The notes below the pieces were generated by a model. The model ran no database searches. It worked only from the letters and a program-made list of their open reading frames with translations, and had not been told where the DNA came from. This document shows positions 1-5,859 of a stretch of DNA of 7,953 bases, one piece after another. A program made the position numbers and the translations under genes. The stretch lies in assembly GCA_955652255.1 (NCBI GenBank), contig CATPAW010000014.1, positions 1 to 7,953 of the forward strand. The letters are read 5' to 3'. Within the stretch, counting starts at the first letter, position 1, and each line of letters starts with the position of its first letter. Source of the DNA: an uncultured Chthoniobacterales bacterium. Its GTDB lineage: Bacteria; Verrucomicrobiota; Verrucomicrobiia; Chthoniobacterales; UBA10450.

Positions 1-444
1 CCAAAGAATGCGCGTGACGATCGGATCGCGGCCCGGCGAATCCGGCACAACGATCTCACCGGTCCGTCGCCGATCTTTAAAAACAGTGCCTGGCACCGCT
101 CCCTCGCCAATTTTCTCCGCGATCTCCAGTTCGCCGAGAGGTGTGCGATAACTCCTCGGCCAATCGCCCAGACCAAATTTGGAAGTGGAAACCGGATAGA
201 CCGCCATCAAGTTGCGGCGATCGAGCACTGCTAATTTTTGTTCGAACGTGCTGATGACGACGTGATGCTGCGTGTCGCGTGTCGCGCACGAAGCAAGGAC
301 AAATGTGATAAGCAAACATGTGAGCTTGATCGGGCGCTCCGCGCGCGATGTTAATTGGATTTGGACGGACACGCGCTTTCGTGTCCCTAATATACTGGCG
401 CCGACAGCGCGGCGCCCTCCAATCTTCCTGATTACCATCTTCAT
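1..444 (-). CDS. L,D-transpeptidase (YkuD-type) lipoprotein, 3' end outside window
   Basis: This frame runs open from an ATG at 444 to the window edge (148 codons), so the C-terminal half is missing. A basic stretch, the hydrophobic run KLTCLLITFVLASC and a lipobox L-A-S-C (Cys53) predict a lipoprotein. The mature part begins like a YkuD domain: VVISTFEQKLAVLD, then YPVSTSKFGLGDWPRSYRTPLG, EIAEKIGEGA, VFKDRRRTGE and GRDPIVTRILW. This matches the L,D-transpeptidase subfamily that cross-links peptidoglycan or attaches proteins to it in the periplasm. The catalytic SHGCIR-type segment would lie beyond the edge and cannot be checked. The ATG overlaps the tatD stop as ATGA, suggesting translational coupling, but it gives a signal peptide of more than 50 residues. 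A GTG at 372 would give a more usual 28-residue leader before the Cys. Family assignment is fairly sure; the start is uncertain. Confidence 0.8.
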   Translation of the reverse strand, partial: MKMVIRKIGGRRAVGASILGTRKRVSVQIQLTSRAERPIKLTCLLITFVLASCATRDTQHHVVISTFEQKLAVLDRRNLMAVYPVSTSKFGLGDWPRSYRTPLGELEIAEKIGEGAVPGTVFKDRRRTGEIVVPDSPGRDPIVTRILW

Positions 445-1304
445 CGGTTGAAACGGAAAAATTCTTCCGCGGTTTGGGTTGTCATTTCGGCAACTTCTTC
501 CAACGAAACGCCGCGTGCAGCGGCGATCGTTTCCGCGACGATTCGGGTGTGTGCCGGCTCGCAACGTTTTCCGCGAAAAGGCACCGGCGCCAGATACGGG
601 CAATCTGTTTCCACCATGAATTTCCAAAGCGGAATTTGTGCCGCAACATCGCGCACCGCGGCGCCATTCTTGAACGTCACAATCCCGGTGAAGGAAACCA
701 GGTGGCCAAGATCGACAACTTCATTTGCTTGTTCAAGCGAGCCGCCGAAGCAATGAAATACGCCGCGCAATTTTCCGGAGTGCGGTCGCATCATTTCGAG
801 CGTGTCATCCCAGGCATCGCGCTGATGAATGACAACGTTGAGCCCAAGATCGACGGCGAGATCGAGCTGTTGCTGAAAGAGACTCGCCTGTCTCGACTTG
901 TAAGCACCGTCCTGGATATTCGCTTCGATTTCCTCTTCGGTCTCGCCTTGCAGCGCGCGCGAGAAAACCTCCACTTTCTTTTCCTTTGCCACTTCGACGC
1001 TCGGCAAATGATGATAATCGAGACCTGTTTCCCCAAGCGCGACGACGCGCGGACTTTTCGCCAGCTCGTGTAACGGTGTGATTACATCTTCGTCAGCTTC
1101 GGCGGCGTAAGTCGGGTGAACGCCGATCACTGCGAAAATGTTCGGGTACTTTTCGGCAAGATCGACAGCGCGCCGGCTGCTTTCGACTGATGTTCCGATC
1201 GTGATGATGCGGGTGACGCCGGCTTCGGTTGCCCGACGAAGCACCTCATCGAAGTCGTTCGCGAAATCGGGATAATCGAGATGCGCGTGCGTTTCGACTA
1301 ACAT
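441..1304 (-). CDS. tatD: TatD family metal-dependent deoxyribonuclease
   Basis: This is a 287-residue TIM-barrel metallohydrolase of the TatD/YcfH family, cytoplasmic DNases and exonucleases linked to DNA repair and DNA turnover. The expected metal and catalytic residues are visible: His6 and His8 in THAHLD, Glu92 in GETGLDY, His160 in VVIHQRDA, His184 in GVFHCFGG and Asp234 in VETDCPYLAP. The family is usually 255-265 residues. The extra length here is a charged segment of about 30 residues around 101-134, between GLDY and the QQQLDLA helix. The gene starts 31 bp after fabH, and its TGA overlaps the next ATG, so it sits inside the operon. No clear Shine-Dalgarno precedes the ATG. It carries three exact copies of the dispersed 9-mer GTCGATCTT, all encoding Val-Asp-Leu. 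The substrate within the TatD group cannot be told from sequence. Confidence 0.93.
   Translation of the reverse strand: MLVETHAHLDYPDFANDFDEVLRRATEAGVTRIITIGTSVESSRRAVDLAEKYPNIFAVIGVHPTYAAEADEDVITPLHELAKSPRVVALGETGLDYHHLPSVEVAKEKKVEVFSRALQGETEEEIEANIQDGAYKSRQASLFQQQLDLAVDLGLNVVIHQRDAWDDTLEMMRPHSGKLRGVFHCFGGSLEQANEVVDLGHLVSFTGIVTFKNGAAVRDVAAQIPLWKFMVETDCPYLAPVPFRGKRCEPAHTRIVAETIAAARGVSLEEVAEMTTQTAEEFFRFNR
708..716 (-). repeat. Dispersed word GTCGATCTT, site 1
   Basis: Exact copy within tatD, read in the gene direction, encoding Val-Asp-Leu (EVVDLGHL). It matches the extended form TTGTCGATCTTG. Confidence 0.75.
846..854 (-). repeat. Dispersed word GTCGATCTT, site 2
   Basis: Exact 9-mer within tatD in the gene direction, encoding Val-Asp-Leu (LAVDLGL). 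It is the only copy without T just before it. Confidence 0.7.
1158..1166 (-). repeat. Dispersed word GTCGATCTT, site 3
   Basis: Exact copy within tatD in the gene direction, encoding Val-Asp-Leu (RAVDLAEK); preceded by T and followed by G. Confidence 0.75.
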
Positions 1305-1324
1305 GCAAATGTTGCCCGGCGCAA

Positions 1325-1333
1325 AAGATCGAC
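1325..1333 (-). repeat. Dispersed word GTCGATCTT, site 4 (intergenic)
   Basis: Exact copy in the 31-bp gap after fabH, two bases beyond its TAA stop, preceded by TT. Because it is not translated, protein constraint cannot explain it. Confidence 0.75.
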
Positions 1334-1335
1334 AA

Positions 1336-2355
1336 TTACCATTCGATCACCGTTCCGGCCCAGGTGAGTCCGCCGCCGAAAACGACCATGAGAATGTAAT
1401 CGCCGGCCTTGATTCTACCACTGCGGTTGGCTTCATCGAGTGCGATCGCCACGGCGGCGGCCGACGTATTGCCGTAGCGATCGAGATTCACATAAAATTT
1501 TTCCAGCGGGATGCCGAGACGATCCGCGATTGCCTCGATGATGCGCAGGTTCGCCTGGTGCGGAATGACGCAAGCGATGTCGTGGATCGACAAGTCCGCT
1601 TGTTCGAGGGCTTTTTTTGCCGCGCTCAGCATGGCGGTGACCGCCTGTTTGTAAACTTCCTTCCCGTTCATGTGAATGGTTTGGAGATTAAGATCGACAT
1701 TGTCGCGCGTGATCGGGCAGCGCGAACCGCCGCCAGGCATAAACAAGATATCGCTGTACTGGCCGTCGCTGCCGATGTGAGTGCTGATGACGCCGTGGCT
1801 GCCGCCTCGGTGCCTTAAAATGGCCGCGCCTGCCCCGTCGCCGAAAAGCACGCATGTGTTTCGATCGGTCCAATTGGTGATGGAGGTCAGTTTGTCCGCG
1901 CCGATGACAAGCACGGTATCGTAAGTGTGCGAGGTGATGAATTGCTGCGCGATTTCGACACCAAAGAGAAAACCGGCGCAGGCCGCCGATATATCGAGGC
2001 AGGCAGCATTGGTTGCTCCGATCTTTTTTTGAACGAAGCAGGCCGTGGCCGGGAACAACATGTCGGGCGTGGCGGTGGCGACGAGGATGAGGTTTATTTC
2101 TTTCGGTGAAATCTTTGCCTGCTCGATCGCGTTCAGCCCGGCTCTTGTGGCCATGTCGCTGGTGTTTTCATCCTTAGCCGCGATGCGCCGTTGCTTGATG
2201 CCGGTGCGTGTGGTGATCCACTCGTCGGAAGTGTCGACCATGCGCGACAAATCCTCGTTGGTGAGGATTTTTTCCGGCACGTAACTGCCGGTGCCGATAA
2301 TTGAGACGGTGCGGCGTTTAGTGGAGCGCGGGCTCGAGCTGGGCTGTCGCTTCAT
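1336..2355 (-). CDS. fabH: Beta-ketoacyl-ACP synthase III
   Basis: This 339-residue thiolase-fold enzyme condenses acetyl-CoA (or another short acyl-CoA) with malonyl-ACP to start type II fatty acid synthesis in the cytosol. The catalytic triad is complete: Cys126 in DISAACAGFLFG, His266 in VIPHQANLRI and Asn296 in RYGNTSAAA. Other family marks are GSYVPEKILTN, DEWITTRTGI, LFGDGAGAA and the C-terminal FGGGLTWAG. The body aligns with normal FabH length; about 15 basic, Ser-rich residues precede the first strand. That extension is encoded in the overlap with plsX, whose stop lies 38 bp inside this gene. No alternative start lies between it and the conserved core, so the ATG at 2355 is kept; GAAGAGA about 12 bases upstream may serve as a weak ribosome site. 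Adjacent plsX supports the assignment. Primer chain length or branching preference is not readable here. Confidence 0.97.
   Translation of the reverse strand: MKRQPSSSPRSTKRRTVSIIGTGSYVPEKILTNEDLSRMVDTSDEWITTRTGIKQRRIAAKDENTSDMATRAGLNAIEQAKISPKEINLILVATATPDMLFPATACFVQKKIGATNAACLDISAACAGFLFGVEIAQQFITSHTYDTVLVIGADKLTSITNWTDRNTCVLFGDGAGAAILRHRGGSHGVISTHIGSDGQYSDILFMPGGGSRCPITRDNVDLNLQTIHMNGKEVYKQAVTAMLSAAKKALEQADLSIHDIACVIPHQANLRIIEAIADRLGIPLEKFYVNLDRYGNTSAAAVAIALDEANRSGRIKAGDYILMVVFGGGLTWAGTVIEW
1690..1698 (-). repeat. Dispersed word GTCGATCTT, site 5
   Basis: Exact copy within fabH in the gene direction, encoding Val-Asp-Leu (DNVDLNLQ); preceded by AT and followed by A. Confidence 0.75.
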
Positions 2356-3349
2356 TGTAACGGCGAATCTCTTCGACGATATGCGGATTCACCTGCTGTT
2401 CAATCGACTCGGTGGCGACCCGTAATGCGTTTTTGACCGCCAACGGCGTGCTCGCGCCATGCGCAATGATGCAAATGCCGTCCACACCGAGGAGCGGGCT
2501 GCCGCCGTACTCCTCGTAGTTTGTTTTTTCCTTGATCGTGTTCAATGCATTCCGCGCGAGTAGGGCGCCCACTTTTCGCATCGGCGTGTGCGTCAGTTCG
2601 TGCTTCAGCCATGTAAAAATGGCCACCGAGATCGATTCGCACGTTTTCAAAATCACATTGCCGACGAAACCATCGCAGACGACAACTTCGACCGGGTCTT
2701 CGAACAGGTGGCGGCCTTCGATGTTGCCGACAAAGTTCAGCGAGCTTGCCTTGAGCATCTTAAAAACCTCCTTGGTCATCTCGTTGCCTTTGACGTCTTC
2801 CTCTCCGAGGGATACCAGGCCGACCGTCGGACTCTTGTATCCCAGAACATGCCGCGAATAGACCGTGCCCATGAACGCATATTGAAGAAGGTGCTCGGGG
2901 CGCGCATCGATGTTTGCCCCGGCATCGATCAGAACAAACACGTTTGTTTCTGTCGGGAGCACGGCTGCAATCCCGGGACGATAGATTCCCGGCAACGTGC
3001 GCAACTTGATCGCGCTCGCCGCCACCGCCGCGCCGGTGTGCCCGGCGCTGACAACCGCGTCCGCCTTGTCGTGTTTCACCAGATTGACAGCACGACTGAT
3101 GGATGAATCTTTTTTTCGCCGCACCGCTTCCACGGCGCGATCGCTCATATCCACGACCTGGGTGGAGTGGAATATTTCGATCCGGCTGTCGGTGCAGCCG
3201 TGCTTTTTTAGTTCCGCTTCGATTTTTTCCGAGTCACCGACCAGATAGAGCTTGTTGATGTGGGAATATTCCCGCAGCGCCATTACCGCTCCGGCCACTA
3301 GATTTGGCGGCCCAAAATCGCCGCCCATTGCATCCAAGGCGATCCTCAT
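2318..3349 (-). CDS. plsX: Phosphate acyltransferase PlsX
   Basis: This 343-residue protein is of usual PlsX length. The enzyme converts acyl-ACP and phosphate to acyl-phosphate, which PlsY then uses to acylate glycerol-3-phosphate; it is a soluble or peripheral protein at the inner membrane. Family motifs in order are MRIALDAMGGDFGP at 1-14, RRKKDSSISRA at 78-87, SAGHTGA at 101-107, IDAGAN at 141-146, GNIEGRHLF at 208-216, VVCDGFVGNVILK at 223-235 and YGGSPLLGVDG at 281-291. The start is the ATG directly before the conserved RIALDAMGG, with no strong ribosome site. It overlaps fabH by 38 bp, the widely conserved rpmF-plsX-fabH order. A 161-bp gap containing a palindromic repeat separates it from rpmF. 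No exact GTCGATCTT copy occurs in it. Confidence 0.97.
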   Translation of the reverse strand: MRIALDAMGGDFGPPNLVAGAVMALREYSHINKLYLVGDSEKIEAELKKHGCTDSRIEIFHSTQVVDMSDRAVEAVRRKKDSSISRAVNLVKHDKADAVVSAGHTGAAVAASAIKLRTLPGIYRPGIAAVLPTETNVFVLIDAGANIDARPEHLLQYAFMGTVYSRHVLGYKSPTVGLVSLGEEDVKGNEMTKEVFKMLKASSLNFVGNIEGRHLFEDPVEVVVCDGFVGNVILKTCESISVAIFTWLKHELTHTPMRKVGALLARNALNTIKEKTNYEEYGGSPLLGVDGICIIAHGASTPLAVKNALRVATESIEQQVNPHIVEEIRRYNEATAQLEPALH

Positions 3350-3398
3350 CGCAGAAGAACTTTGCGAATTTTAGCTGTGCAATGCAAAGCGAAAATCG

Positions 3399-3511
3399 GC
3401 TGTAGAGGCCAAGCCTGCCTGAGCGAAGTCGAATGGGTCCTCGGCGGCGTGAGTAGAGACGAAATTTTTTTGCGAGCGATTTGCCCCGAAAACATTCGGG
3501 ACCACTACAGC
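3399..3511. repeat. Palindromic element between rpmF and plsX (R4)
   Basis: The element is bounded by GCTGTAG (3399-3405) and its complement CTACAGC (3505-3511), with the similarity continuing imperfectly inward. It contains CCTGAGCGAAGTCGAA, a word I recall from dispersed repeats in many bacterial genomes, and a small hairpin CCCGAA-AACA-TTCGGG (3485-3500). It fills most of the 161-bp gap, and its edge falls on the last base of the rpmF stop codon. It is probably a non-coding mobile or REP-like element. The hairpin is a weak terminator candidate without an adjacent U-run. Confidence 0.5.
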
Positions 3512-3693
3512 TATTTCCCTTCGACCGTTAACACTTGCCGGCCCTTATAATATCCGCACGACGGGCAAGCAGTGTGCGATGCGACGGTACTGCCGCATTG
3601 CGGACATTTGCTTAGTTGCGATGCATGCCACCGGTTCGCCGCTCTGCGCGTGCGCAATCGCATCTTTGAGGTTTTGCGTTTTGGAACTCCCAT
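3511..3693 (-). CDS. rpmF: 50S ribosomal protein bL32
   Basis: This 60-residue protein has the bL32 signature: MGVPKRKTSKMRLRTRRAAN at the start, a basic first half, then a zinc ribbon with two Cys pairs, CPQC (30-33) and CPSC (43-46), followed by GYYKGRQVL. All four cysteines are present, so this is the zinc-binding form of the protein. It belongs to the large ribosomal subunit near the peptidyl transferase region. It lies between yceD and plsX, the classic arrangement tying ribosome and lipid gene expression. The 105-bp leader holds inverted repeats, one of whose arms lies inside the first coding codons. Its stop codon touches the start of a palindromic repeat. Confidence 0.97.
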   Translation of the reverse strand: MGVPKRKTSKMRLRTRRAANRWHASQLSKCPQCGSTVASHTACPSCGYYKGRQVLTVEGK

Positions 3694-3732
3694 GAAAGCG
3701 AGTTAGGAAAGCAGGAAAACCTCAAAACGCAA
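3674..3732. repeat. Inverted repeat spanning the rpmF start
   Basis: The arms TTGCGTTTTG (3674-3683) and CAAAACGCAA (3723-3732) are perfect 10-bp complements separated by 39 bases. One arm lies in the first codons of rpmF and the other in its leader, so the rpmF start codon would sit in the loop. A second 7-bp pair (GTTCAGG at 3743-3749, CCTGAAC at 3784-3790) lies further upstream. These could shape the leader RNA; this is not proven. Confidence 0.35.
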
Positions 3733-3798
3733 CAGGGTACGGGTTCAGGATTCGGAAGAGGCGGTGCCGCGTTTGTGCTGAAACCTGAACTTTGAAAC

Positions 3799-4254
3799 CT
3801 ATTTCTGTTTTAGCTTCAGTTTGTCCAGCGCGCTCCAGTCCGGTCTGCGCTCTTCTCTTCGCTCAAGGCCCTCACCGCCGCTCGTCGCGGCATTGCAAAT
3901 GCGGCCGCCATCGCGATCGCAACGGGGGTGCGCCGGCAGATTCAGTAAAAGATCTTCTCGCATAAACGGCGTTAGATCGACAGTCTCCGGCCCCTGCAGC
4001 TCTATCCGCAGGGCAAATGCCGGCACCTTGATTTCGTAGACAAATTTTTCGAGACAGCAAACGCAGTTCAACTCTATCCCTTGCCTGAGCGATCCGTTCG
4101 CCCACAGCGCGCCTCCTGAGACTCCGATGTCGATGTTGTAAAACAATGGGCCGAGGCAACGAATTCCTTCCGGCTCCAGTTCCGGAATCGGGCAATCCTC
4201 GTCTCCTTCCAGATGCAAACCGTCGGCTGGAATTTGTTTCAGATGAACTTTCAT
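3799..4254 (-). CDS. yceD: YceD family protein (DUF177)
   Basis: This 151-residue protein matches the DUF177/YceD family, which is nearly always encoded just before rpmF and has been linked to 23S rRNA or large-subunit assembly in bacteria and plastids. Visible marks are the central CVCCLEKF (Cys64 and Cys67 as C-x2-C), the segment ETVDLTPFMREDLLLNLPAHPRC, a second Cys pair spaced wider (Cys112 and Cys120), and the C-terminal RPDWSALDKLKLKQK, which corresponds to the usual 'P.wa.L..LK' ending. The second metal-type motif is weaker than in many relatives, which carry a C-x4-C-x2-C pattern; here CDRDGGRIC is followed by no further Cys. The ATG overlaps the coaD stop as ATGA, indicating coupling. 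The assignment rests on both motif and neighbourhood. Confidence 0.9.
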   Translation of the reverse strand: MKVHLKQIPADGLHLEGDEDCPIPELEPEGIRCLGPLFYNIDIGVSGGALWANGSLRQGIELNCVCCLEKFVYEIKVPAFALRIELQGPETVDLTPFMREDLLLNLPAHPRCDRDGGRICNAATSGGEGLERREERRPDWSALDKLKLKQK

Positions 4255-4730
4255 CCGGCGAATTTTCTGACGAGCGCTTTACTCACCACCGGCGGCACAA
4301 AACTCGAAACATCTCCACCGAGGCGCGCGATTTCCTTGATGATGCGGGAGCTCAAATAAGTGTATTCCTCTTTCGGCATCAGAAAAATCGTTTCCACGCC
4401 CGCCTCCAATTTCCGGTTCATCAGCGCCATTTGAAACTCGAATTCGAAATCGGAAACCGCGCGCAGGCCGCGGATGACAGCGCTCGCTTTTTGTGCAGTG
4501 GCAAACTCGACCAGCAACCCATCGAATTGCGCGATCCGCACCATGTCGATCTTGCCGATGGAATCTTGCAGAAACTGCAGGCGTTCCTCGAGCGAAAAGA
4601 GCGCCTGTTTCTCATCATTGTGCGCAACGGCCACAATCACTTCATCGAACAGTTTTCGGGCACGCTCGATCACATCGAGATGTCCATTGGTCACGGGATC
4701 GAAGCTGCCTGGATAAACCGCGCGTCTCAT
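4251..4730 (-). CDS. coaD: Pantetheine-phosphate adenylyltransferase (CoaD)
   Basis: CoaD transfers AMP from ATP to 4'-phosphopantetheine, giving dephospho-CoA, the penultimate step of coenzyme A synthesis in the cytosol. From the ATG at 4730 the product is 159 residues, the standard length. Nucleotidyltransferase marks are GSFDPVTNGHLDVIERA with TNGH at 14-17, RGLRAVSDFEFEFQMA at 87-102 and SSRIIKE at 127-133, followed by GGDVSSFVP. A longer frame starts at 4772, but the added 14 residues precede the usual MRRAVYPGSFDP start and are not conserved in style. It is the first gene of the minus-strand block and supplies the cofactor used by FabH and acyl carrier protein. An 8-bp inverted repeat lies just upstream of the start. 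It carries the only dispersed 9-mer copy that reads against its gene. Confidence 0.97.
   Translation of the reverse strand: MRRAVYPGSFDPVTNGHLDVIERARKLFDEVIVAVAHNDEKQALFSLEERLQFLQDSIGKIDMVRIAQFDGLLVEFATAQKASAVIRGLRAVSDFEFEFQMALMNRKLEAGVETIFLMPKEEYTYLSSRIIKEIARLGGDVSSFVPPVVSKALVRKFAG
4545..4553 (+). repeat. Dispersed word GTCGATCTT, site 6
   Basis: Exact copy within coaD, the only one opposite to its gene; on the coding strand it encodes Lys-Ile-Asp. The extended form ATGTCGATCTTG is complete. Confidence 0.75.
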
Positions 4731-4738
4731 GCGCGGAA

Positions 4739-4760
4739 ATTTGCAGAGGAAACTGCAAAT
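4739..4760. promoter_or_regulatory. Inverted repeat just upstream of coaD
   Basis: Perfect 8-bp arms ATTTGCAG (4739-4746) and CTGCAAAT (4753-4760) are separated by six bases and end eight bases before the coaD start codon. The symmetry suits either a dimeric repressor operator or a small hairpin in the coaD leader. No U-tract follows it. The function is inference only. Confidence 0.4.
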
Positions 4761-4817
4761 GAAAAGCCGCAACCGCGCCGCGCAATTCGCAACATTCTAC
4801 AATAAACGTCGCGCGCT

Positions 4818-4885
4818 GGCAGGGCGGGACTCTGTCGAGCCGACTATGAAAGGAAATCGACAGCTCCGCAGAGCGTTGCCCTACC
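4818..4885. repeat. Imperfect palindrome in the coaD/usp divergent gap (R3)
   Basis: Arms of 23 bases (4818-4840 and 4863-4885) match at 16 of 23 positions when one is inverted; the outer ends read GGCAGGGC and GCCCTACC. The element sits in the roughly 200-bp space between two divergent genes, where both promoters should lie. No convincing -10/-35 pair was found there. Its ends resemble those of the other palindromes in this window. Confidence 0.5.
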
Positions 4886-4931
4886 GGTAGTTGCCGAAGT
4901 TCACGTAGTGAGGAGATTGGTTTCGACGCGC

Positions 4932-5762
4932 ATGATGAATTTGTCGACCTACAAAGTGATCGCCGTGGCCAGCACTTTTTCCCCGCGGTTTGAGCAGGTG
5001 CTTTCCGAAGCGAAACGGATCCGCGATCGTTTTGGCTCGGAGTTAAGTTTGATTTATGTCGGCGAACGCGATGAGAAAACCGCGCAGAAGTTCCGCGACG
5101 CGCTGGTGCAATTGCAACTTCCGGGCGACTCGACCATTCATTACCGGCAGGGCGATCCCGCCGAAGCGATTTTGAAAGCGCTGGCAGACAATGATGTCGA
5201 TCTTGTCATGGCGGGTGCGCTCGAAAAAGAAGTCATTCTGCGGCCGGTTCTTGGCAATGTAGCGCGACGGCTGGTTCGGGAAGCGGGTTGTTCTGTTTTG
5301 CTTTTTACCAAGCCGGAACATGAACCAAAGCCGCTGCGACGAATCGTTTTCATTGCGGACTATTTCGAGCACGGTCAGCAGGCGCTCAAGAAAACGCTTG
5401 GCTTGGCCGCGGCCGAAGCGTGCGAAAGGCTCTATGTTGTTCGCATCTATACCACCTTCGATGAAGCGCGCGCCTCCTTGCGGTCCGATGCTGGAGATGG
5501 TGCCCCGCGGCCTCGTACCTTCGAAGAGGAGGAAGCCGCTTTGGAAGAATTCATTCTCGCCGCCGGTCACACCGATGTGCCCATCGAAGCGCGCTGCCTT
5601 CGCGGCAACACTGGCTTTGCCGCGTCCGACTTCGTGCAATCGGTGGAAGCGGATTTGCTCGTTGTGCCTGTGCAGACGAGCGGCCCTACCGGCGAGCGAT
5701 TGCCCATTCACATCGCATGGATCACGGACGTGATTCCGTGCAATCTCTGGGTGATTCGCTGA
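4932..5762 (+). CDS. Tandem-domain universal stress protein (UspA-like)
   Basis: This 276-residue protein has two UspA-like halves. The first (about 7-127) shows YKVIAVASTFSPRFEQVLSEAKRI, SELSLIYVGE, GDPAEAILKALADNDVDLVMAGA and a VARRLVREAGCSVLLF ending, the normal Usp strand-helix order. The second (about 135-276) starts at RRIVFIADYFEHG, has a longer charged insert (RTFEEEEAALEEFI) and ends EADLLVVPVQTS then NLWVIR. The ATP-type G-x2-G-x9-G(S/T) motif is not clear in either half, so nucleotide binding is doubtful. No membrane segment or signal peptide is seen. A GTG at 4908 would add eight residues; the ATG at 4932 was chosen because it precedes the conserved start closely, with GAGGAG 16 bases upstream, which is far. 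The gene is divergent from coaD. Its specific role is unknown. Confidence 0.75.
   Translation: MMNLSTYKVIAVASTFSPRFEQVLSEAKRIRDRFGSELSLIYVGERDEKTAQKFRDALVQLQLPGDSTIHYRQGDPAEAILKALADNDVDLVMAGALEKEVILRPVLGNVARRLVREAGCSVLLFTKPEHEPKPLRRIVFIADYFEHGQQALKKTLGLAAAEACERLYVVRIYTTFDEARASLRSDAGDGAPRPRTFEEEEAALEEFILAAGHTDVPIEARCLRGNTGFAASDFVQSVEADLLVVPVQTSGPTGERLPIHIAWITDVIPCNLWVIR
5196..5204 (+). repeat. Dispersed word GTCGATCTT, site 7
   Basis: Exact copy within the stress-protein gene, encoding Val-Asp-Leu (NDVDLVM). The extended form ATGTCGATCTTG is complete. Confidence 0.75.
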
Positions 5763-5768
5763 GCAATT

Positions 5769-5777
5769 GTCGATCTT
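5769..5777 (+). repeat. Dispersed word GTCGATCTT, site 8 (intergenic)
   Basis: Exact copy six bases after the TGA of the stress-protein gene, in non-coding DNA before repeat R1. The extended form TTGTCGATCTTG is complete. Confidence 0.75.
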
Positions 5778-5792
5778 GTCTAACGCAAAACA

Positions 5793-5854
5793 TTGTAGGG
5801 CGGCCATTTTGGCCGCCGGGTTTGCAAGTGGCGGCGAGGGTTGCCCCCTTACAA
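5793..5854. repeat. GTAGGGCGGCC palindromic repeat, copy R1
   Basis: R1 begins TTGTAGGGCGGCC and shares its first 23 bases exactly with the copy at 6565. A strong hairpin GGCGGCC-ATTTT-GGCCGCC lies at 5799-5817. The right half is diverged but still ends in CCCTTACAA. It separates the stress-protein gene from the membrane-protein gene. A reading frame passes through it, which falsely lengthens the downstream protein. Confidence 0.7.
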
Positions 5855-5859
5855 TTACG

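Noticed and set aside
77..319. Minus-strand 80-codon frame near the left edge
   Set aside because: It overlaps the lipoprotein L,D-transpeptidase in another frame; the latter has a lipobox and YkuD-type sequence, while this one has only low-complexity basic sequence.
364..389. Hairpin GGACACG/CGTGTCC inside the transpeptidase leader
   Set aside because: A 7-bp stem inside the putative coding start is unremarkable on its own, although it overlaps the alternative GTG start at 372.
474..1073. Long open frame on the plus strand opposite tatD (199 codons)
   Set aside because: It is antisense to a complete TatD with all active-site residues, and its product has no recognisable family features; it is a GC-rich shadow frame.
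3485..3500. CCCGAA/TTCGGG hairpin as an intrinsic terminator after rpmF
   Set aside because: The stem is short and no U-run follows directly in the direction of transcription; the downstream genes also belong to the same conserved cluster.
1442..3920. HIP1-type octamer GCGATCGC (1442, 3137, 3913)
   Set aside because: Three copies in 8 kb of GC-rich DNA is only a mild excess and far weaker than the GTCGATCTT signal.
4793..4798. TAGAAT on the minus strand as a -10 box for coaD
   Set aside because: No acceptable -35 hexamer at the usual spacing; a single six-base match is too weak to call a promoter.
5767..5859. A 31-residue N-terminal extension of the YwaF-like protein
   Set aside because: The extra codons translate the palindromic repeat R1, and the family-like sequence begins at the ATG at 5860.
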